From Actinomadura nitritigenes (lineage in GTDB: Bacteria > Actinomycetota > Actinomycetes > Streptosporangiales > Streptosporangiaceae), in NCBI RefSeq assembly GCF_017573545.1, contig NZ_JAGEOK010000015.1, positions 186,001 to 250,000 of the forward strand: a stretch of 64,000 nucleotides of DNA. The letters run 5' to 3'. A model generated the notes under the pieces. The model saw nothing but the letters and a program-made list of their open reading frames with translations, was not told the origin of the DNA and did not search any database. A program made the translations under genes and the position numbers. Below are positions 33,156-41,467 of this stretch, piece by piece (within the stretch, counting starts at the first letter, position 1; every line of letters starts with the position of its first letter).

Positions 33156-34544
33156 ATGGCCGAGACCCTGGTGGCGGGCGTCGATTCGTCGACGCAGTCG
33201 ACGAAGGTCGTGCTCTGCCGTGCCGGGGACGGCACCGTCGTGGCGCAGGCGTCGGCACCGCACCCGGACGGCACCGAGTGCCATCCCCGGCACTGGTGGG
33301 ACGCGCTGTCGCAGGTGCGCGACGTGCTCGAACGCGCCGACGCGGTCGCCGTCGCCGCGCAGCAGCACGGGATGGTCGCGGTCGACGGCGCCGGCGAGGT
33401 CGTGCGGCCGGCGCTGCTGTGGAACGACACCCGCTCCGCGCCGCAGGCCCGCGCGCTGGTCGCCGAGTTCGGCGGGCCGCAGGCGTGGGCGGAGCGGACC
33501 GGCAGCGTGCCGCTCGCCTCGTTCACCGTCGGCAAGCTGCGCTGGATGGCCGAGCACGAGCCCGAGAACGCGCGCCGCACCGAGCGGGTGATGCTCCCGC
33601 ACGACTGGCTGACCTGGCGGCTCGGCGCGAGCGAACCGGTCACCGACCGGGGCGACGCGTCCGGCACCGGCTACTGGTCCCCCGCCGCCGGCGCCTACCT
33701 GCCCGACCTGCTGCGCGCCGCGCTCGGGCACGACGCCGAGCCGCCGCGCGTCGCGGGCCCCGGCGAGGCGGTCGGCGAGACGTCCTGGGGCGCGGCGCTC
33801 GGCCCCGGCACCGGCGACAACATGGGCGCCGCGCTCGGCCTCGGGCTGGAGCCCGGCGACGTCGTGGTGTCGATCGGCACGTCCGGGACGGCGTTCGCGG
33901 TCGCCGACGCCCCCGCCGCCGACCCGTCCGGCCTCGTCGCCGGGTTCGCCGACGCGACCGGCCGGTTCCTCCCCCTCGTCTGCACGCTGAACGCCGCCCG
34001 GATCCTGTCGGCCGCCGCGTCGATCACCGGCGCGGACCTGGAGGAGCTGTCGGCGCTCGCGCTCGCCGCCGAGCCGGGCGCGGGCGGCCTGACGCTGCTG
34101 CCCTACCTCGACGGCGAGCGCACCCCCGACCGCCCCGACGCCAGCGGGGTGCTCGCGGGCCTCACCACGTCCAACGCCACCCGCGAGAACGTCGCGCGGG
34201 CCGCGGTCGAGGCGCTGCTGTGCTCCCTCGCCGACGCCGTCGGCCATCTCGCCGCGCAGGGCGTCGCGCCCCGCCGCACCCTGCTCATCGGCGGCGGCGC
34301 GCGCTCGGAGGCCGTCCGGGCGCTGGCCCCCGCGATCCTGGGTACGCCGGTCACCGTGCCGGAGCCCGCCGAATACGTCGCGCTCGGCGCCGCCCGCCAG
34401 GCGGCCTGGGCGCTCGCGGGCACGCCGGAGCCGCCGCGCTGGCCCGCGCCGCCCGCCACCGAGCACACCACCGACCGCGCGGCGGACGCGGACCCGGTCC
34501 GCGCGCGCTACGCCGCGCTGCGCGACTCCGCTCCGCAGATCTGA
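33156..34544 (+). CDS. xylB: Xylulokinase
   Basis: 462 aa from ATG 33156. FGGY sugar-kinase fold: N-terminal ATP-binding VAGVDSSTQSTKVVL, the substrate region ECHPRHWWDAL, LWNDTRSAPQA and LPHDWLTWRL, then the second actin-like domain with GDNMGAALGLG, VVSIGTSGTAFAV and LLIGGGARSEAV. It phosphorylates D-xylulose to xylulose 5-phosphate for the pentose phosphate pathway. It is followed 11 nt later by xylA, so one transcript makes both enzymes. A little shorter than E. coli XylB (484 aa) but complete. Confidence 0.94.
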   Translation: MAETLVAGVDSSTQSTKVVLCRAGDGTVVAQASAPHPDGTECHPRHWWDALSQVRDVLERADAVAVAAQQHGMVAVDGAGEVVRPALLWNDTRSAPQARALVAEFGGPQAWAERTGSVPLASFTVGKLRWMAEHEPENARRTERVMLPHDWLTWRLGASEPVTDRGDASGTGYWSPAAGAYLPDLLRAALGHDAEPPRVAGPGEAVGETSWGAALGPGTGDNMGAALGLGLEPGDVVVSIGTSGTAFAVADAPAADPSGLVAGFADATGRFLPLVCTLNAARILSAAASITGADLEELSALALAAEPGAGGLTLLPYLDGERTPDRPDASGVLAGLTTSNATRENVARAAVEALLCSLADAVGHLAAQGVAPRRTLLIGGGARSEAVRALAPAILGTPVTVPEPAEYVALGAARQAAWALAGTPEPPRWPAPPATEHTTDRAADADPVRARYAALRDSAPQI

Positions 34545-34555
34545 CAAGGAGACCC

Positions 34556-35713
34556 ATGAGCGACTACACGCCCGTCCCGGAAGACCGGTTCTCGTTCGGC
34601 ATCTGGACGGTCGGCTGGCAGGGCGTCGACGTGTTCGGCCCCGGCACCCGGACGCCGATGCCCGCCGACCGCGCCGTCCGCAAGCTCGCGGAGATCGGCG
34701 CCTACGGCGTCAACTTCCACGACAACGACGTGTTCGACTTCGACGCCTCGCCCGCCGAGCGCCAGGAGAAGATCGACGCGTTCCGGAAGGCCCTCGACGA
34801 GACGGGCCTGGTCGTCACCACCGCGACGACCAACCTGTTCTCCCACCCGGTCTTCAAGGACGGCGCGTTCACCTCCAACGACCGCGACGTCCGCCGGTTC
34901 GCGCTGCGCAAGGTCATGGACAACCTCGACCTCGCCGCCGAGCTGGGCGCGAAGACCTACGTGTGCTGGGGCGGCCGCGAGGGCGCCGAGTCGGGCGCCG
35001 CCAAGGACGTCCGCGCCGCGCTGGACCGTTACAAGGAGGCGTTCGACGTCCTCGGCGACTACGTCGCCGACCAGGGCCACGACCTGCGCTTCGCCATCGA
35101 GCCGAAGCCGAACGAGCCGCGCGGGGACATCCTGCTCCCCACCATCGGCCACGCCCTCGCCTTCATCGAGACCCTCGAGCGGTCCGAGAACGTCGGCCTC
35201 AACCCCGAGGTCGGGCACGAGGAGATGGCCGGCCTCAACTACGCGCACGGCCTCGCGCAGGCGCTGTGGCAGGGCAAGCTGTTCCACATCGACCTGAACG
35301 GCCAGCACGGCCCCCGCTACGACCAGGACCTGCGGTTCGGGGCGGGCAACGCGCGCGGCGCGTTCTGGGTCGTCGACCTCATCGAGAACAGCGACTACAG
35401 CGGTCCGGTCCACTTCGACTTCAAGCCGCCGCGCACCGAGGACGACGAGGGCGTCTGGGAGTCGGCGCGGGCCTGCATGCGCAACTGGCTGATCCTGCGC
35501 GAGAAGGCCCGCGCCTTCCGCGCCGACCCCGAGGTCCAGGACGCCCTGCGGGACGCGAAGCTCGACGAGCTGGCCGTCCCGACCCTCGCCGACGGCGAGG
35601 ACTGGCGCTCCGTCCGCGACGCGTCCCCCGACATCGAGGCCCTCGCCACCCGCGGCTCCGCCTTCGAACGCCTCGACCAGCTGGCCCTGGAACACCTCTA
35701 CGGCGTCCGCTGA
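34556..35713 (+). CDS. xylA: Xylose isomerase
   Basis: 385 aa from ATG 34556 with AAGGAG 5 nt upstream. TIM barrel with family signatures: catalytic His in VNFHDNDVFDF, WGGREGAES, the metal-binding AIEPKPNEP, NPEVGHEEMAGLN, HIDLNGQHGPRYDQD and HFDFKPPR. Length and sequence are those of group I actinomycete xylose isomerases (about 388 aa). It converts D-xylose to D-xylulose in the cytoplasm using Mg or Mn. Second gene of the xylB-xylA operon; a long stem-loop lies 16 nt after the stop. Confidence 0.97.
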   Translation: MSDYTPVPEDRFSFGIWTVGWQGVDVFGPGTRTPMPADRAVRKLAEIGAYGVNFHDNDVFDFDASPAERQEKIDAFRKALDETGLVVTTATTNLFSHPVFKDGAFTSNDRDVRRFALRKVMDNLDLAAELGAKTYVCWGGREGAESGAAKDVRAALDRYKEAFDVLGDYVADQGHDLRFAIEPKPNEPRGDILLPTIGHALAFIETLERSENVGLNPEVGHEEMAGLNYAHGLAQALWQGKLFHIDLNGQHGPRYDQDLRFGAGNARGAFWVVDLIENSDYSGPVHFDFKPPRTEDDEGVWESARACMRNWLILREKARAFRADPEVQDALRDAKLDELAVPTLADGEDWRSVRDASPDIEALATRGSAFERLDQLALEHLYGVR

Positions 35714-35728
35714 CCCACCGGCACCCGT

Positions 35729-35773
35729 CGACGGGCAGGGCGTCAGCGCGAGCGAGGAACGCCCTGCCCGTCG
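35729..35773 (+). terminator. Terminator after xylA
   Basis: Perfect 15-bp stem (35729-35743 with 35759-35773, core GGGCAGGGCGT) and a 15-nt loop, 16 nt after the xylA stop, without a T-run as is common in actinobacteria. It sits between convergent genes and may work both ways. Confidence 0.75.
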
Positions 35774-35784
35774 TGACGGGGGTT

Positions 35785-35805
35785 CCAGGGGGTCGTCCCC
35801 CCTGG
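35785..35805. terminator. Second hairpin between xylA and the export permease
   Basis: CCAGGGGG (35785-35792), loop TCGTC, CCCCCTGG (35798-35805): 8-bp stem ending next to the permease stop codon, probably the terminator of the leftward ABC operon. A related hairpin with TCGC loop is at 56276-56293. Confidence 0.6.
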
Positions 35806-35806
35806 G

Positions 35807-37024
35807 CTAAACAGCCCCCAGGGCCTCGGTCGGGGGGAGGCGTGCGGCGCGGATCGCCGGGTAGAGGCCGGCGACGGCGCCGATGAGGAGGGTGGCGAGG
35901 ACGCCTCCCGCCATCGCCCAGATCGGGACGACCGTCGGCCAGCCCTGCGCCACCGCGAACACGGCGGTGACGGCGGCGCCCAGGGCGACGCCGCCGACTC
36001 CGCCGAGCCCCGCGAGCAGCTGCGACTCGGTGAGGAACTGCAGCCGGACCTGGCCGCGGGTCGCGCCGAGCGAGCGGCGCAGCCCGATCTCGGCGCGGCG
36101 CTCCAGCACGGAGATCACCATGGTGTTCGCCACGCCGACGCCGCCGACCAGGAGCGCGACGCCGCCGAGACCGAGCAGCAGCGCGGTGAACGTCGCGTTC
36201 GCGGCGTTCTGCGCGGCCAGCGCGTCGGAGGGGCGGCTGACCTCGACCTCGTTGGGCGACTGCGGGTTGGCGGTCGCGGCGAGCAGGTTCTGCGCCTTCT
36301 CCACCGCGTCCTTGCGGGCGCGGGCGTAGACGGTGGTGGGATGGCCGTCGAAGCCGAGGTGGGTCATGGCGGCGTCCCAGCCGACGAGGGCGGCGCTGTC
36401 CAGCTCCGGAGCGAGCTGGTTCGGGTCGAGGATCCCGACGACGGTGAACCACTGGGCGCCGAGCCAGACCTGGACGCCCGGCGTGGAGACGCCGAGCGCC
36501 TGCGCCGCGTCCGCGCCGATGACGACCGCGGGGTAGCGGGCCGTGCCGGCGTTCAGCCAGGTCCCCGCGGCCATGGTGAGGCCGATGGTGCGGGGCAGGT
36601 CCAGCCGGGCGGCGAGCACCGAGATGCCGCCGGTCTGCGCCTCCGGGATGTGGTCGTTGCGGTAGACGTCGGTGTCCTCCAGCTTCCCGGTGGCGGACGC
36701 CGAGTCGACGTCGGACATCCGCCCGACCATGCCGGTGGACTCCTCGGGCAGCTCGCTGTTCGAGCCGAACAGGTCCTTGCCGGGCGCCACGGTCAGCAGG
36801 TTCGTGCCGAGCCGGTCGAGGGTGGCCTGGAGCTGCGCGCGGCTGGACGTGGAGATGCCGACCACCGCGATCATGGCGGCGATGCCGATCGCGATGCCGA
36901 GGGCCGACAGGAACACGCGCAACGGGCGGGCGCGGAGCCCGGCGGCGCCGACGCGCAGGACGTCGGGCGGGGTGAGGCGCGCCGGGGCGTCGCCGCTTCT
37001 CGGGTGCGCTGCGGGGGGCGTCAT
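35807..37024 (-). CDS. MacB-type ABC transporter permease
   Basis: 405 aa from ATG 37024, overlapping the ATPase gene by 4 nt. A first membrane helix near residues 35-60 (FLSALGIAIGIAAMIAVVGIS, split by a loop), a large extracytoplasmic MacB core domain (about 65-275) and three C-terminal helices with the FtsX fold, including GVGVANTMVISVLERRAEIGLRRS split over two helices. Such permeases do not move substrate across the inner membrane in the classic way but drive extrusion of peptides, lipids or antibiotics, or signalling. Last gene of a four-gene coupled operon with lipoprotein, adaptor and ATPase. Confidence 0.93.
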   Translation of the reverse strand: MTPPAAHPRSGDAPARLTPPDVLRVGAAGLRARPLRVFLSALGIAIGIAAMIAVVGISTSSRAQLQATLDRLGTNLLTVAPGKDLFGSNSELPEESTGMVGRMSDVDSASATGKLEDTDVYRNDHIPEAQTGGISVLAARLDLPRTIGLTMAAGTWLNAGTARYPAVVIGADAAQALGVSTPGVQVWLGAQWFTVVGILDPNQLAPELDSAALVGWDAAMTHLGFDGHPTTVYARARKDAVEKAQNLLAATANPQSPNEVEVSRPSDALAAQNAANATFTALLLGLGGVALLVGGVGVANTMVISVLERRAEIGLRRSLGATRGQVRLQFLTESQLLAGLGGVGGVALGAAVTAVFAVAQGWPTVVPIWAMAGGVLATLLIGAVAGLYPAIRAARLPPTEALGAV

Positions 37025-37710
37025 CGCGCGGCCTCCAGTCCGGCGTCGTCGTGGACGATCCGCCCGTCGCGCATCCGCACCTGCCGGGGCAGCGACGCGG
37101 CGATGTCGCGGTCGTGGGTGATGAGGACGACGGCGGTGCCGCCGCCGGCCAGCTCGCGCAGCAGGTCGAGGACGCCGGCGCCGGACGCCGAGTCCAGCGC
37201 GCCGGTCGGCTCGTCGGCCAGCAGGATCGCCGGTTCGCCGACGACGGCGCGGGCGATCGCGACCCGCTGCCGCTCGCCGCCGGACAGCTGGTGCGGCCGG
37301 TGGCCGAGGCGGTGCCCGAGGCCGACGCGCTCCAGCGCGAGGCGGGCGCGCCGGCGCCGCTGCGCGAGCGGCACGCCCCCGTACAGCAGGCCGTCGGCGA
37401 CGTTGTCGAGCGCGGCGACCCCGGCCGCGAGATGGAACTGCTGGAAGACGAACCCGATGCGGCGGGCGCGCAGGGCCGACAGGCGGCGGTCGCTCATCGC
37501 GGACGCGTCCCGGCCCTCGACGAGCACGGTGCCGCTGCTCGGCCGGTCGAGGGTGCCGAGCAGGTGCAGCATCGTGGACTTGCCGGAGCCGGACGGCCCC
37601 GCGATCGCGACGAGCTCGCCCGCCCGCACGGTGACCGACACCCGGTCCAGGGCGGTGACGCCGCCGGGGTAGCTCCTGGTGACCTCGCGCAGTTCGACCA
37701 CCGGCGTCAC
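37021..37710 (-). CDS. MacB/LolD-type ABC transporter ATPase
   Basis: 229 aa from GTG 37710, overlapping the adaptor gene by 4 nt. Walker A GPSGSGKST, Q-loop FVFQQFHL, signature LSGGERQRVAIARA, Walker B ILLADEPTGALD and the H-loop LITHDRD are all intact. LolD/MacB-type ATPases pair with FtsX-fold permeases, here the downstream gene. It powers export or mechanical signalling across the cell envelope. Confidence 0.96.
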   Translation of the reverse strand: MTPVVELREVTRSYPGGVTALDRVSVTVRAGELVAIAGPSGSGKSTMLHLLGTLDRPSSGTVLVEGRDASAMSDRRLSALRARRIGFVFQQFHLAAGVAALDNVADGLLYGGVPLAQRRRRARLALERVGLGHRLGHRPHQLSGGERQRVAIARAVVGEPAILLADEPTGALDSASGAGVLDLLRELAGGGTAVVLITHDRDIAASLPRQVRMRDGRIVHDDAGLEAAR

Positions 37711-38750
37711 GAGGGGACCCCCACCTTCATGCCCTCGGCCAGCCCGGATCCGGAGACCTCGACCTTCCCGCCGGCGAACACGCCGGTCTCGACCGGGACC
37801 GTCCGGACCGTCCCGTTCTGGACGACCTGTACCGCGTAGCCGCCGTCGCCCTGCGCGAGGAGCGCGGCGACGGGCACGGCGAGGACGCCGGGGTGCCGGC
37901 CGGCGACCAGGTTCACGCCGACGGGGGCCTTGTCGTACGTGCCGAGCGCGTGCCGGCCGGTGACGGAGATGGTGAGGTGGACGGTGGTCGGGTCGTCGCC
38001 GTGCCCCTGCTCGGCGACCTTCCCGACGGACGCGATGGTGCCCTGCGCGGTGCGGTCGTCGGGCAGCGCGATCTCGACCTTGGCGCCCTTCCTGGCGAGC
38101 CGCTGGTACTGGACGTCCAGGTCGACGCCGACGACGCGGGTCGTGCCGGTGTAGGTGAGGACGGGGCCGCCGAGCTTGTCGCCGACCTGCGCCTTGTGGT
38201 CGGCGACGCGGATCCGCCCGGGTGCGATCACCACCGAACCGGGGGCGACCTTGCCGGTCTCGTCCACGCCGAGGTCGTCCTGCCAGCGCTTGACGGCCGC
38301 CGCGGTGGCGGAGCCGTAGGTCTTGTCGACGGTGAACCCGGTGTAGCCGAGCGCGGCGAGGTTCTTCTCGAACTGGAGGACGTCGGCGCCCTCCGTCCCC
38401 TCGTCGAGGGTCCGGTAGAGGGGCAGCTTCCCGTACAGCAGCGGCACGGGCTCGTTGTCGGCCCGGTACACCGGCCGCCCGCGCGTGACCACGGCCCCTT
38501 CCCCGGCCAGCCAGGTGAGCGTGCCGCGTCCCTGGGCGGAGACGGAGGCGGACGTGCCGTAGCCGAGCGTGCCGTCCACCTTCTGGGTCTCCACGAGCGT
38601 GGTGCGCTCGACCGCCGCCGTGGCGGGCGGCAGTGCGCCGTGCCGGGCGGAGGGGCCGTCGCCGCCGCCCAGTCCGGCGGCGGCCAGGCCGGCGCCGCCG
38701 ACCACCACGACGCCCGCCGCGCCGAGCACGGCCGTGCGCCTCCGGCTCAC
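37707..38750 (-). CDS. HlyD/MacA-type adaptor with a peptidoglycan-binding domain
   Basis: 347 aa from GTG 38750 (GTGA overlap with the lipoprotein gene). An N-terminal membrane anchor (residues 5-28) precedes a short hairpin, an inserted PG_binding_1-like module (about 105-165, DEGTEGADVLQFEKNLAALG, then TYGSATAAAVKRWQDDLG) and a beta-barrel/lipoyl-like half with RVVGVDLDVQYQRLARKG and the C-terminal TVRTVPVETGVFAGGKVEVSG. In Gram-positive MacB-like systems such adaptors sit outside the membrane on the permease; the peptidoglycan module would anchor the complex in the wall. Confidence 0.88.
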   Translation of the reverse strand: MSRRRTAVLGAAGVVVVGGAGLAAAGLGGGDGPSARHGALPPATAAVERTTLVETQKVDGTLGYGTSASVSAQGRGTLTWLAGEGAVVTRGRPVYRADNEPVPLLYGKLPLYRTLDEGTEGADVLQFEKNLAALGYTGFTVDKTYGSATAAAVKRWQDDLGVDETGKVAPGSVVIAPGRIRVADHKAQVGDKLGGPVLTYTGTTRVVGVDLDVQYQRLARKGAKVEIALPDDRTAQGTIASVGKVAEQGHGDDPTTVHLTISVTGRHALGTYDKAPVGVNLVAGRHPGVLAVPVAALLAQGDGGYAVQVVQNGTVRTVPVETGVFAGGKVEVSGSGLAEGMKVGVPS

Positions 38751-39289
38751 TTCCCGCCTCCGCTGAAGAGCCTCGGGCGGCCCTTGCCGCCGTCCGGCTG
38801 GTACTTCTGGCACGCCTTGTCGGCGTCCTTGAAGGTCTGGCTCTGCGGGTCGATCCCCGTGCCCTTGCCGGCCCGCAGCTGCATGCCGCCGTCGGGATTC
38901 GGGTCGGGGAAGGCGGTGACGCCGTGGTCGCGCATGCACTTGGAGTAGGCGCGCATCGTGGCCAGTTCCGCCGAGGAGGGCTTGCGCGGCTTCCCGCCGT
39001 TCGGCATGAGGTGCGCGCACTTCTTCTGCGCCGCCTCGATGGTGGGGTCCGAGAGCTTCGGCCCGCCGCCCGCCGAGGACTTCGCGCTCGCCTTGATCTC
39101 AACCCGGCCGTCCTTCGGGTCCTGCATGTCGACGCCGTTGTCGCGCATGCACTGCGCGAACTTGCGCATCTTCGCCTCGTCGCTCGCCTTCCGGGAGGCG
39201 CCGGTCCCGCCGCCGTCTCCGCCGCATCCCTGGAGTCCCAGGGCGAGGACCGGCAGCAGGGCCAGCATCGCGAGCTTGTTCCGTCTCAT
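38747..39289 (-). CDS. Small lipoprotein with a duplicated cysteine motif, first gene of the export operon
   Basis: 180 aa from ATG 39289. Lipoprotein signal with lipobox LQGC (C22). The mature protein is an internal duplication: CMRDNGVDMQDP at about residue 47 and CMRDHGVTAFPDP at about 117, each followed some 40-50 residues later by a second Cys (QKKC and DKAC). This two-Cys unit suggests a disulphide in each repeat. Proteins of this kind occur next to MacB-like ABC genes in actinomycetes, but no function is known to me. It overlaps the adaptor gene by 4 nt, so it should be made in step with the transporter. Confidence 0.85.
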   Translation of the reverse strand: MRRNKLAMLALLPVLALGLQGCGGDGGGTGASRKASDEAKMRKFAQCMRDNGVDMQDPKDGRVEIKASAKSSAGGGPKLSDPTIEAAQKKCAHLMPNGGKPRKPSSAELATMRAYSKCMRDHGVTAFPDPNPDGGMQLRAGKGTGIDPQSQTFKDADKACQKYQPDGGKGRPRLFSGGGK

Positions 39290-39357
39290 CGGTCGTTCTC
39301 CTCAGGCCGCCGGGCGGACGCCGGCGGCGAGGCAAGTCCAGCGGCCGGGCGGTAACC

Positions 39358-39391
39358 CCGGCGTAACCGGAACTCGTTATGCCGGCGTTAC
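39358..39391. promoter_or_regulatory. CCGGCGTAAC/CCGGCGTTAC repeats between the export operon and its two-component system
   Basis: Direct copies CCGGCGTAAC (39358-39367) and CCGGCGTTAC (39382-39391) 24 nt apart; GGCGTAAC and GTTACGCC also form an 8-bp inverted repeat. More GTAAC/GTTAC words occur at 39351 and 39419. They lie in the 158-nt divergent region and fit an OmpR-type regulator binding as a tandem dimer. Confidence 0.5.
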
Positions 39392-39447
39392 GCCCGATGC
39401 CGCAGGCTGGCGCCGAACGGTTACGGGCGAGGCGGAGGACGGCACAG

Positions 39448-40104
39448 GTGCGCGTATTGGTCGCCGAGGACGAGCGGATGCTCGCCGACTCGATCGCCGA
39501 GGGCCTGCGGGCGGAGGCGCTGGCGGTGGACGTGGTGTACGACGGGGACGCGGCGCTGGAGAGGCTCGGCCTCAACGACTACGACGTCCTCGTCCTGGAC
39601 CGCGATCTGCCGGTGGTGCACGGCGACGACGTGTGCCGCGCGGTGGTGGAGTCGGGGGCGCTGGTGCGGGTGCTGATGCTCACGGCCGCGGCGGCCGTCC
39701 CCGCGCGCGTCGACGGCCTGCGGATCGGCGCGGACGACTACCTGACGAAGCCGTTCGCGTTCGAGGAACTGGTCGCGCGGATCCTGGCGCTCGGCCGGCG
39801 GGCCCGCCCGGCGGCGCCGCCCGCGCTGGAGCGCGCGGGCATCCGGCTGGACCCGTCCCGCCAGGAGGTCGTGCGGGACGGCCGGTACGTGCGGCTGGCG
39901 CGCAAGGAGTTCGGACTGCTCGCCGAGCTGATGCGCGCGGACGGGACGATCGTGTCGGCGGAGCGGCTGCTGGAGAAGGTGTGGGACGAGCACACCGACC
40001 CGTTCACCAACACGGTGCGGGTGACGCTGATGAAGCTGCGCCGCAAGCTCGGCGAGCCGCAGGTCATCGAGACCGTGCCGGGAGCGGGGTACCGGATCCC
40101 GTGA
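39448..40104 (+). CDS. OmpR/PhoB-type response regulator
   Basis: 218 aa from GTG 39448 (GGAGG 11 nt upstream). Receiver domain with VLVAEDERML, phosphoacceptor Asp in VLVLDRDLPVVHG and Lys in DDYLTKPF. The C-terminal winged helix (about 125-218) ends with TNTVRVTLMKLRRKLGEP and IETVPGAGYRIP. Coupled to the kinase by a GTGA overlap and divergent from the lipoprotein-adaptor-ABC operon, its likely target through the GTAAC repeats. This arrangement resembles envelope-stress modules such as those controlling antibiotic-export ABC genes. Confidence 0.95.
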   Translation: MRVLVAEDERMLADSIAEGLRAEALAVDVVYDGDAALERLGLNDYDVLVLDRDLPVVHGDDVCRAVVESGALVRVLMLTAAAAVPARVDGLRIGADDYLTKPFAFEELVARILALGRRARPAAPPALERAGIRLDPSRQEVVRDGRYVRLARKEFGLLAELMRADGTIVSAERLLEKVWDEHTDPFTNTVRVTLMKLRRKLGEPQVIETVPGAGYRIP

Positions 40105-41432
40105 CACGCCTCGCAGAACGCGTCCGCCCCACCATCCGGATGCGCCTCACCCTGCTCTACACCGGCCTGTTCCTCGGCGCCGGCATCGTCCTGCTCGGGC
40201 TGACGTACCTGCTGGTGCAGAACAACCTGGCGCAGCGCAGCGGCCCGATGGAGGTCAGCGGTTCGGCTCCGAGCGGGGCCACCGACCGGGTGTTCACCCA
40301 GGCGCCCGCCGACGTCGCCGCCCCCGACGCCGGCCAGACGATCACGCCGGGCCAGCTGAAGGGCGTGCTGGTGAGGGCGCAGCGCGACTACAAGGACGAC
40401 ACGCTGAACGCGCTGCTGACGCAGGGCGGGATCGCGCTCGGCCTGGTCGGCGCGGCCGGGCTCGGGCTCGGCTGGCTGCTGGCGGACCGGGCGCTGCGCC
40501 CCGTCCACAAGATCACCGAGACGGCGGGGCGGGTGGCGCGCAGCCACGACCTGACCGAGCGGATCGGCTACGAGGGCCCGCGCGACGACGTCAAGGAGCT
40601 GGCGGACGCCTTCGACACCATGCTCGGCCGCCTCGCCCGCGCGTTCGACGGGCAGCGCCGCTTCGTCGCGAACGCCTCGCACGAGCTGCGCACCCCGCTC
40701 GCGATCAACCGCACGCTGGTGGACGTGGCGGTCCGCCGCCCGGACGCGACCGACGACGTCAAGCGGCTCGGCGAGTCGCTGCTGGTCGTCAACACCCGGC
40801 ACGAGCGGCTGATCGACGGGCTGCTCACCCTCGCCGGGACGGAGAACGCCGAGGCCGGCACGGACCCGCTGGACCTGGCGGACGTCGCCGGGCACGTCCT
40901 GGACCAGGCCGCGCCCGAGGCCCGCGTGCACGGGGTCACCGCGGACCGGCGGCTCGGCCCCGCGCCGACCGCCGGCGACCCGGTCCTGGTCGAGCGGCTC
41001 GTGCAGAACCTTGTGGAGAACGCGATCCGGCACAACCGCGAGGGCGGCGAGCTGTGGGTGTCGACGCGCGGCCGGGACGGCTGGGCCGAGGTGCGGGTCG
41101 CCAACACCGGGCCTGCCGTGCCGGGCTACGAGATCGAGACGATCTTCGAGCCGTTCCGCCGGCTCGGCAACGACCGGGTGCGCTCGGACCGCGGGTCGGG
41201 GCTGGGCCTGTCGATCGTCCGCGCGATCGCGGGCGCGCACGGCGGGACCGTGACGGCCGAGCCGCGTCCCGGCGGGGGCCTCGTCGTCACCGCCCGGCTG
41301 CCGTCCCGCATGCCCGTCCCGCTCGCCGCACACGGCGCTCCCGGGCACGGCACGCCCGCGCAGGACGGGCGGCCGGTCCAGGGCGGCCGCCCCCTCCGCG
41401 GGGACGAGGGGGTGTCTCACTCGCGCGAGTGA
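40101..41432 (+). CDS. Sensor histidine kinase (HisKA/HATPase), partner of the OmpR-type regulator
   Basis: 443 aa from GTG 40101. Two membrane helices (about residues 13-35 and 110-132) enclose a short extracytoplasmic loop. A HAMP domain (ADRALRPVHKITETAGRVA) is followed by the HisKA box ANASHELRTPLAINRT with the acceptor His, N-box LVENAIRHNREGG and G boxes GSGLGLSIVRAI. All catalytic parts are canonical. The sensor loop has no recognisable domain. The 18-bp palindrome at 41416-41433 covers its last codons. Confidence 0.94.
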   Translation: MTRLAERVRPTIRMRLTLLYTGLFLGAGIVLLGLTYLLVQNNLAQRSGPMEVSGSAPSGATDRVFTQAPADVAAPDAGQTITPGQLKGVLVRAQRDYKDDTLNALLTQGGIALGLVGAAGLGLGWLLADRALRPVHKITETAGRVARSHDLTERIGYEGPRDDVKELADAFDTMLGRLARAFDGQRRFVANASHELRTPLAINRTLVDVAVRRPDATDDVKRLGESLLVVNTRHERLIDGLLTLAGTENAEAGTDPLDLADVAGHVLDQAAPEARVHGVTADRRLGPAPTAGDPVLVERLVQNLVENAIRHNREGGELWVSTRGRDGWAEVRVANTGPAVPGYEIETIFEPFRRLGNDRVRSDRGSGLGLSIVRAIAGAHGGTVTAEPRPGGGLVVTARLPSRMPVPLAAHGAPGHGTPAQDGRPVQGGRPLRGDEGVSHSRE

Positions 41433-41433
41433 G
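41416..41433. promoter_or_regulatory. Perfect 18-bp palindrome before the NarL-type two-component genes
   Basis: CTCACTCGCGCGAGTGAG, spanning the stop codon of the upstream kinase and 35 nt before the next start. Contains TCACTC-N4-GAGTGA; the same half sites recur at 43240-43260 downstream of the NarL-type regulator gene. Confidence 0.6.
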
Positions 41434-41467
41434 GTGCGCGGCGGCCCCGGTCCCCGACACTGGCGGC

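Noticed and set aside
30443..34500. Large rightward open frame running through GH43 and ROK genes into the xylA frame
   Set aside because: Low-complexity Arg/Ala/Pro translation, no domain; the GH43, ROK and xylulokinase frames have clear motifs. Only the terminal part from 34556 is real (xylose isomerase).
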